Source: Methyloterricola oryzae (GTDB lineage: Bacteria > Pseudomonadota > Gammaproteobacteria > Methylococcales > Methylococcaceae). Taken from it: a stretch of 64,000 nt of DNA. Made by a program: the position numbers and the translations under genes. Location of the stretch: contig NZ_JYNS01000002.1 of assembly GCF_000934725.1 (NCBI RefSeq), positions 310,001 through 374,000 of the forward strand, read 5' to 3'. This document shows positions 58,801 through 64,000 of the stretch, piece after piece (the first letter of the stretch is position 1; the number at the start of each line of letters is the position of its first letter). A model generated the notes under the pieces. That model did not search any database, was not told the DNA's origin, and saw nothing but the letters and a program-made list of their open reading frames with translations.

Positions 58801-60448
58801 CGAGCACCTGACGATAGGCGAGGTTGGCGGAAACCGCGCTCTGTTGCAGCAGTTCCAGCAGGTCGTCGTCCGGGTCGTCGCGGCGCCCCATCCGCGGCAC
58901 CTCGTCCACGCCGTCCCGCCAATACCAGCGGAGCACCTGCAGAAGGCGCTTCAGCCCGGCTTCGGTGCCTTCTTCCCGGTCGGGCTTGAAGGCTTCCAGG
59001 GCGATCGCGGGCAGCACCCCGTAGGGCTGGCGGCCGACGCGCAGCGCCGAGAATGGCCCGAAAGGCTGCAGGTGGGCGGTGGCATGGTCCCGTGCCCGGC
59101 CGATCAGGGTATCCGTGGCGAAGGGATCGATGAGTTCGTCCAGGTAATAGCCGAGCGTGCTCTGCCACAGTGTGTCAATCAAGAGCGAGGCGGTACGCTG
59201 TTCGGTCAGTCCGGCCCCGGCGATGCGACCGAGTTCGCCGTCCAGCCCTAGGGCCCTGGACAGGCGTGGGCCGGCCCCGTGCTCGGGGTCCACCGTAGGC
59301 GGGCGGATCGGGTCGATACCGGCGGCGGCCTCCGCAGGGGCGCTGTTGAAACCGGAACGGCGCTCGCCGGTGTTGTTGGTGGGCGTGCCCTGAGGCACGA
59401 AAGCGAGGCCGTCGCTGTACTGGTGGGCCTGAAGCAATTGCTCCAGCCGGGCCGCTGCTTGCTCCGGGCTGAGGGTCCAGTCCACGCCAAATACCAGCAG
59501 CAGATCGATGCCGTCCGCCAGGCGGCCCTGATTCAGATCGCTGTCGCGGACGCTGATGGCCATGCCGGCCTGCTGCGCCGCAGCGAAATCCGTCAGCCAG
59601 CGTAATTCCGCGTCCACCGGGGGCTCATCCAGGGTTTGCACGAGTTCGGTCATCCCTTCGAAAGCGGGACCCACGTTCAAGCTGTCGGGCACGATGCCGC
59701 CCCAGCGAGTGAACAGGGTGGTGAACCCGGCTGCGCCCCGGCGTTTCAGCCCGACCGCTACCCAACGGTCCGGCAGCGCGACGGCGCGCGGCGCGCGGGC
59801 GATGTCGCCGGGCCTCAGGGACACCTCGGGAAAGGCGGGCTCGGCACCCGCCGGCAAGGCATCGGCCACAGCGTCGTAGTTGCCGGGGGTGAGGCTGCGA
59901 GCCACCCAAAGCGCCCGGCCAGGGTCCAGAGCCCGCACCAGTTCGGTCCAGGCGGAAGCATCGCCTGCCAGCCGCCGAATCCAGTACCAACGCCCCAGTT
60001 CGGCTTCCCGCGCGGTCAGTTCAGGGTTGTGAGTGTCCAAGTGGATTTGGTCGGGAAAAATCCGGATGCGCAGTTCCCGGCCACCGTCGAAAAAGCGGGT
60101 CTCCAGGCGAACCGGCAGCATGGCTAGGGGCACGCCGGCATCCAGGCCGGCGATGAAGTCCTGGGGTGGTAGCGTGCCAACGGATTCGCCGAGGCGGTCG
60201 ACGATAACACCGTCCAGCTTCACCCGCTCGGAAAGGATGTCCTTCCGCTCCTGACGTAGCGCCTCGATTTGTGCGGCCTTGGCGGAGAGCGCCTCGTCTT
60301 GCGCTCCCGCGCGGGCCAAGGCCTGGCGCTCGGCCTCGGCCGCGGCCAGCCGGCCGGTGTTGGCTCGCAGCCTGGACTCCGCAGCTTCCCGGTCCTGGCG
60401 GGCCGTGCCAAGGCTGTTGCGAAACTGCTCGAACTCGATGGGCGGCAT
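55793..60448 (-). CDS. Uncharacterised 1551-residue protein of the large-protein operon
   Basis: Residues 10-95 form a coiled coil rich in Glu, Ala, Arg and Gln. A conserved-looking segment follows (AMLPVRLETRFFDGGRELRI, then FPDQIHLDTHNPELT, about 130-165). The long remainder is mixed alpha/beta with many leucine- and alanine-rich helices. The C-terminus carries GISFHYDAPAARAPQTVLLM and QDNTFQVPSVGLGPLAERYK. No signal peptide, membrane segment, P-loop or hydrolase motif was recognised. It begins 10 bases after the 1168-residue gene and overlaps the 627-residue gene, so the three are one translation unit. The size and lack of enzyme motifs suggest a scaffold or large assembly. Confidence 0.88.
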   Translation of the reverse strand: MPPIEFEQFRNSLGTARQDREAAESRLRANTGRLAAAEAERQALARAGAQDEALSAKAAQIEALRQERKDILSERVKLDGVIVDRLGESVGTLPPQDFIAGLDAGVPLAMLPVRLETRFFDGGRELRIRIFPDQIHLDTHNPELTAREAELGRWYWIRRLAGDASAWTELVRALDPGRALWVARSLTPGNYDAVADALPAGAEPAFPEVSLRPGDIARAPRAVALPDRWVAVGLKRRGAAGFTTLFTRWGGIVPDSLNVGPAFEGMTELVQTLDEPPVDAELRWLTDFAAAQQAGMAISVRDSDLNQGRLADGIDLLLVFGVDWTLSPEQAAARLEQLLQAHQYSDGLAFVPQGTPTNNTGERRSGFNSAPAEAAAGIDPIRPPTVDPEHGAGPRLSRALGLDGELGRIAGAGLTEQRTASLLIDTLWQSTLGYYLDELIDPFATDTLIGRARDHATAHLQPFGPFSALRVGRQPYGVLPAIALEAFKPDREEGTEAGLKRLLQVLRWYWRDGVDEVPRMGRRDDPDDDLLELLQQSAVSANLAYRQVLDTETAAGNTRGLERLMAVQSEILRSLVLPTLASFTGPMFHAARILQLALYPNERSFQAPWVQPGPLQPGAALSRNYIAEIAGAARAGTSGTADLNTRTRSTHALLEILLAHAALRELTAAQSLLAHRFFQQAGVLTQTVLKANINVSSTLGVYAQPEESAAGKLFIQTPKQLAATVVPELTGTANLADYVASQVRLPLGPEKPELHTLAQFLLNLDALSAVPAAEIDRSLRGVLDCYAYRYDAWVTSLASRRLAAVRGRRAAGINLGGYGWVQNLRPDSQPDSLGYVHAPSLNHAVTAAVLRSGHLSHRGSESEALNIDLSSRRVRLALNLIEGVAQGQPLAALLGYRFERQLRDRNIELARFILPFRKLAPLRSADGTDEGAPSEAIAARDVVDGVALVSRWKQGEEDLIGLLARHTRAATDGERSQINGVLSNLNDALDAVSDLLTSEAVYQTVQGNYERAGAALAALDRQGRPPDPQVVRTPRSGMTYTQRVVLVLQETALPEGWGEADLRARVEPRLNAWIARMLGDPRRILLAAELRRDGEAIASLSLPLPELGLSPLSLALLCCSTHASKPSDLEVRLAARFAAKVTDPAEDLELALLDAPPDGSGEDAVGLGPLLAQLRLINAFIAKRRPLDARDLFPPEGEAAPGFLLDELRDRLVNLAVPALTSAREALSIALAAPTPSGLRDALLTTADLGCADAFPDALPEGEDALSSLTEQAHSVHDSLLRTEKQLQERIAGFTMPEAGDPTGPVRTAEHYLACVRLVLGEAFPILPLFTPANVQELSASRAEQEALLGGDTFAPLSFVQQLAHVRPDVDALSAILTAADLLGSGAASDAWSVMQLPHVAGQRWAALPGSAANPLLCMLTLGQHDLSAPLAGLSCDGWSETIPAAKEMTGISFHYDAPAARAPQTVLLMVPPDLAQAHWSYDTVVATLLETWELMQLRAVGPKQIRALGGGMLPALYLPQDNTFQVPSVGLGPLAERYKSSVLGKFRDEQ

Positions 60449-60458
60449 CGTGATTCCC

Positions 60459-63400
60459 TTACTTGACCAGATGGCGGCCGTGCACGGCGACTCGCATGGG
60501 CTGTTGCAGGCAGATAGAGGCGATATGGGCGGCGTTACGGCCGAACTCCAGGCCGGCCAGGGCGCGGTGGTTGAGCGGGCTGGCGGCGAGGCGCAGGTAG
60601 CCGCCTTCCGCTACCCCGGTATGGGACCAGCTCGCATCGGCCCAGCGCGCCAGCGGTTTCGCGGCACCATCGGGCTGGTCGAAGCCGAAGCGGGGTTCGG
60701 TGGGCTGTTCCTGCACCAGGAAGAACCAGCCGCCGTCACGGATGAGATCCTCGTCCACCAGGTCGAAGCCTCCGAAGATGATATCCGGGTCCAGTTTGCC
60801 CCAGAATGCCGGCGCCTTCACGATGGCCGGCTGCTCGGTCAAACGTTGCCCGTCTGCGGTGGCCTTCCACGCCAGGAGCACGGCGTTGGGGTAGCGGCGG
60901 ATCAGGTCCCCGCGTATCAACAGTACGATCTGCCCCCCGGTCCCGGCGCCGCGGGTGTGGCTGCCCAGGGCGCCCCCTCGGAACCAGGTATGAATCGGGT
61001 CGATGTCCGGCTGCCCGTCCAGCCATTGCCAGAAATGCCGGAAGGGCGTTCCGCGCTGGTCCGTGGGGTAGGCGCGCCACAGCAACTCGCGGTTCATCTC
61101 GTAGTTCACGCCGACCATGAAGGCCTCAATGAAACGGGGGTTGGTTTCCAGCAGAGTGATGGAATTGGGCGGAATGACCCCGATACCCGGCACGAAGCGC
61201 TCCCGGTCGTAACCAGCCAGGTACTGGTAGGTGGGAACTGGAAGCTCCGGCGCCGCCATGATCCGGTCGAACCAGGGTGTGACGCGCAGGCCGCGGTCGA
61301 CCGCGGCGGTGATCAGGCCGCCTTGGATCTTCACCATCTCCAGCAGGCGTCGCGGCACCACCGTTTTCGGATCGAGGCGGGCCAGCAGGGTGTCGCGCGA
61401 GGCCGCGATGTCGAAGGCGACGAATCGGCCTCGCTCCACCGGCCGGTTGAGGTCTCGCTCGGCGATGATCTGGCGGATGGTCGCATCGTATTTCGCCACC
61501 GCCTCCACGGCAGTCACCGGCATGGGCAGGGTGTTGGAAGGCATGGGCGGCGCCGCGGGAGGCGGCTGGGTAGCCGGAGGACGCACCACCACGGGCGGGG
61601 TGCGGCCCGGCATGGTCGGAGTCCGCTCCACGACCCGCGGGTTGGCGCGAGCCTCCGCCGCCGCCGAGGGCACGGGCCGCACGGTGCGGACGCTGGCGGT
61701 GCCGCGCAAACCCGTCGCCGGCACGGCCTGGGTGTCGAAGGCGCTGTCGCGCATCAGCAACTCACCGCTGACACTGCGGGACACCGCCGGCTTCACCGCC
61801 CCGGTGCGGCTGAAGGTGCCGACCGGGAGATCCGCCAGCACGGTATTGAGGTTGGCGACGCCACCGGCGACGATGTCCGGACTTACCGATCCCACCTGGG
61901 TCAGGGTGCCGGCCGAGCTTTTGACGAAAACCGTGCCGCGGCTGTCGATCTCCAGCGGGTCGATGCTCGGCGCGCTGCTCTTGTTTAGGGTGACCAGCAT
62001 GCCCTTGGCGCCGGCATTCCTGATCGATGTGTCCAGAACCGCCTTGACAGTCGCGGCCAGGCCGGTGGTCGCGGCGACAGGGTCGTCGCTGGCCAGGTTG
62101 AGTTCCGTCAGATTGTCGATCTGGCTGCGGGTGACGACGCCCGCGGTGCGCAAGTCTGCCCTGGGTTCGATGGTTAGCGGGTTGCTTTGGAAATCGCGGC
62201 CGCGCAGGGGCTGTGCCGCGTTGCCATAGGCCTGGAGGCGGGCGCCATCGATCCTGAGCGCCAGGCCCTGCTCCCCCAGGTCCAGCACTGTCTGGCCTTG
62301 CGCCCGGTCGAGGGTAACCGAGCTGACGAGCCCGTCGGGGGTGAAGGCGGTAGGATCGGCCGCGCGCCGGCCTGAGGCCAGGGCATCGACCAGGGACGAA
62401 CGGCCTTTGCCGGAGAATCCGGCGGACAACCGTCCGTCCCGCGACAGCCGCCGGGCGGTGGCCTTCATCACGGGCCGCTGCGGACTGGTCAGGCGGCGCA
62501 GGGCCGGGTCCGCGGCGGCGTTGGTGAGGCTGCTGGCGCGCAACCGGGTCATAAGGGTGCCGTCGCCGGCGCGGGTGCGCCCAAGCAGGGGAGCAGCCAG
62601 ACTCAACAGTCGATCCCCCGGCAGGGTACTGAAGTGCCGCTCGTAGCCGCGCAGGTTGGCTTCGAAGCTCAAGCGGCCCCAGTTGAGCCGGTCCTGGGCC
62701 TTGAGGATTTCGCCCACCTGCTCCCAGGCCTGTTGCATGAAGTCTTCCTGGTTGCGGCGCACCACCTCGGCACCGAAGCCAGCGGCGACGCGCGCCCGGG
62801 GGTCCAGGTTGAGTTCCGTCATCCAGGCTGGCAGGCCGGGGCCGATCGCATGGGCGCGGGCGTGCCATTGCCCGTAGATGGGCGGGCCCAACACCGGGGT
62901 GGCGTCCGCCGGCCCGCCTTCCAGAAAGCGGGCCGGGGCGTTGAGAGCGGTCGAAAGACCTCCCTGTACCGCCTCGGCGATCTCGTCCAGGCGGCCGGAA
63001 CTTCGCTTGGGCGCCCGCAGGGCCCCGTCCATCAGAGTGTTTCCTTCGGCCTCCTCCGGTGGGATGGCGGGGATCACCGGATTCCCGTCGCCGATGTACA
63101 GGGGGGTCACGCCCACCGTTTCCGGGCAGGCGAAGGGCTTGAGCTTGCGCGCCAGGGACTCGAAATCCCCGAGCGGTCCCGTGGCGAATTCCCAGTGATA
63201 GTAGACCGGCAACTCCACCGCGCCCGGCGGAGTGGGCCAGGCCGGAGCCAGGGTCGGATGCTGCTTGGGGTCCGGGGCGCCGCCCAGGCCGCGGATGACA
63301 CCCACATCGAAGGCGGGCACCAGACAGGCGATGTAATGGTGGTTGGGCTCCAGACGCCTGGGGCACAGAATGCGCGAAACATTGTGATCGGGCCGGTTGC

Positions 63401-63965
63401 TCAGTTCGTCGGCGAGGGGCGTGGCGCTGCCTTCCTCCACCACCACCTGGGCATGGGCCCATGCCCAGGATTCGGCCAGGTCGGGTAGTTCCTGGGCGGC
63501 CACCTCGGCGCGGACCTTGACCGTGGGCAGGGGCCTGAGGCGGTCCGCCTTCGGCGGGTCGACCCTCGCCCGGTCCAGCACCAGCAGCACCAGCCAGGGC
63601 AGCAGGCGCTGCTGGCCGTCGGCCCGGGCTGGGGTGAACATCCAGGGAAAGTCCGGCGGGTCGAACTCGACGGCGGCGAAGTAGTTGGTTTCCACGTTGC
63701 TGCTGCCGGGCCTGGGTGAGGCGCGCACGATGACCCGCGGGTCGATGCCGATGATGTCCCCGGGGCCGTAAAGGCCGATGGCGTCTTCCGGCGGGCGGTA
63801 CTCCTGCAGGGCGTCGGGGGCGCCGCCGCCGGAGGCCTTCACCGTCACCGTCACGGCGACATTCGCCCGGGCCGGCAGGCTCCCGCCGGATTCCGGCGCG
63901 GTGATCGCCGCCGCCAAGCCCCGCCGGGTCCAGGGCAGGAAGCGGTAGCCGGCGGCATTGCTCAT
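60459..63965 (-). CDS. Uncharacterised 1168-residue protein of the large-protein operon
   Basis: The protein starts MSNAAGYRFLPWTRRGLAAA with a TGGAGG ribosome site five bases upstream. The N-terminal 300 residues are beta-rich with FPWMFTPARADGQQRLLPWL near 110. A proline-rich linker lies at about 765-822. The C-terminal domain has NPRFIEAFMVGVNYEMNREL, LLWRAYPTDQRGTPFRHFWQ and ILLIRGDLIRRYP-like segments (seen as IVLLIRGDLIRRYPNAVLLA). No signal peptide or membrane helix is present. It is the first complete gene of the operon in the window; 35 bases upstream reach the right edge, so more genes may precede it. Confidence 0.88.
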   Translation of the reverse strand: MSNAAGYRFLPWTRRGLAAAITAPESGGSLPARANVAVTVTVKASGGGAPDALQEYRPPEDAIGLYGPGDIIGIDPRVIVRASPRPGSSNVETNYFAAVEFDPPDFPWMFTPARADGQQRLLPWLVLLVLDRARVDPPKADRLRPLPTVKVRAEVAAQELPDLAESWAWAHAQVVVEEGSATPLADELSNRPDHNVSRILCPRRLEPNHHYIACLVPAFDVGVIRGLGGAPDPKQHPTLAPAWPTPPGAVELPVYYHWEFATGPLGDFESLARKLKPFACPETVGVTPLYIGDGNPVIPAIPPEEAEGNTLMDGALRAPKRSSGRLDEIAEAVQGGLSTALNAPARFLEGGPADATPVLGPPIYGQWHARAHAIGPGLPAWMTELNLDPRARVAAGFGAEVVRRNQEDFMQQAWEQVGEILKAQDRLNWGRLSFEANLRGYERHFSTLPGDRLLSLAAPLLGRTRAGDGTLMTRLRASSLTNAAADPALRRLTSPQRPVMKATARRLSRDGRLSAGFSGKGRSSLVDALASGRRAADPTAFTPDGLVSSVTLDRAQGQTVLDLGEQGLALRIDGARLQAYGNAAQPLRGRDFQSNPLTIEPRADLRTAGVVTRSQIDNLTELNLASDDPVAATTGLAATVKAVLDTSIRNAGAKGMLVTLNKSSAPSIDPLEIDSRGTVFVKSSAGTLTQVGSVSPDIVAGGVANLNTVLADLPVGTFSRTGAVKPAVSRSVSGELLMRDSAFDTQAVPATGLRGTASVRTVRPVPSAAAEARANPRVVERTPTMPGRTPPVVVRPPATQPPPAAPPMPSNTLPMPVTAVEAVAKYDATIRQIIAERDLNRPVERGRFVAFDIAASRDTLLARLDPKTVVPRRLLEMVKIQGGLITAAVDRGLRVTPWFDRIMAAPELPVPTYQYLAGYDRERFVPGIGVIPPNSITLLETNPRFIEAFMVGVNYEMNRELLWRAYPTDQRGTPFRHFWQWLDGQPDIDPIHTWFRGGALGSHTRGAGTGGQIVLLIRGDLIRRYPNAVLLAWKATADGQRLTEQPAIVKAPAFWGKLDPDIIFGGFDLVDEDLIRDGGWFFLVQEQPTEPRFGFDQPDGAAKPLARWADASWSHTGVAEGGYLRLAASPLNHRALAGLEFGRNAAHIASICLQQPMRVAVHGRHLVK

Positions 63966-64000
63966 GGGAACCTCCAGGCGGCGACGCGTGGCTGTGCGCT

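Noticed and set aside
60279-61988. A 569-codon frame on the plus strand and a 566-codon alternative minus frame (61762-63462)
   Set aside because: Both overlap the large 1168-aa gene, which has a proper ribosome site and protein-like composition; the alternatives are rich in Arg, Pro and Gly.
53219-63965. The giant-protein operon as a polyketide or peptide synthetase
   Set aside because: No ketosynthase, adenylation, condensation or carrier-protein motif was found in any of the three proteins.

Overview
This GC-rich window comes from a gammaproteobacterium. The block maf / yceD-rpmF-plsX-fabH-fabD-fabG-acpP-fabF-pabC-mltG-tmk-holB-pilZ-tatD (about 1.6-13.4 kb) follows the Escherichia coli order almost exactly. 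A GlrK-QseG-GlrR-like regulatory trio, Prc, and rpsF-rpsR-rplI support the same placement. Nothing seen here fixes the genus.

Layout. 0-1.5 kb: a minus-strand c-type cytochrome operon (SHP-type DUF1924 cytochrome, diheme cytochrome c, cytochrome b561; the last is cut by the left edge). Its 5' end carries a run of five perfect or near-perfect hairpins. 1.6-13.4 kb: the lipid/ACP/cell-envelope/replication block. 13.4-16.0 kb: a small redox cassette (trxC, grxC, DUF2892) and an ABC importer pair with no binding protein. 16.3-19.7 kb: histidine kinase, lipoprotein and sigma-54 activator. 19.8-25.5 kb: CysZ-like membrane protein, then an ftsK-spmAB-mtaB unit on the minus strand. 25.8-32.9 kb: trxB, a Ycf46-like AAA+ ATPase, Prc protease, and a TetR/EthD pair. 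33.0-39.2 kb: ribosomal operon rpsF-rpsR-DUF2232-rplI, then waaA, manC and ychF.

From about 39.2 kb the window becomes accessory. It holds a hybrid sensor kinase and a minus-strand two-partner-secretion locus: TpsB pore, exported TPR-CHAT protease, TpsA haemagglutinin-type exoprotein, and a large secreted protein. A TIR-transmembrane gene lies on the opposite strand. The last 11 kb is an operon of three very large uncharacterised proteins (1168, 1551 and 627 aa) without signal peptides, translationally coupled to a possibly exported 234-aa protein and running in from beyond the right edge.

Two places deserve most attention. One is the large-protein operon, a conserved-looking multi-gene system of unknown function. 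The other is the five-hairpin element lying in frame inside the leader of the SHP cytochrome gene. The secretion locus with a built-in caspase-like protease is a third. No tRNA, rRNA, insertion sequence, integrase or CRISPR array was seen.
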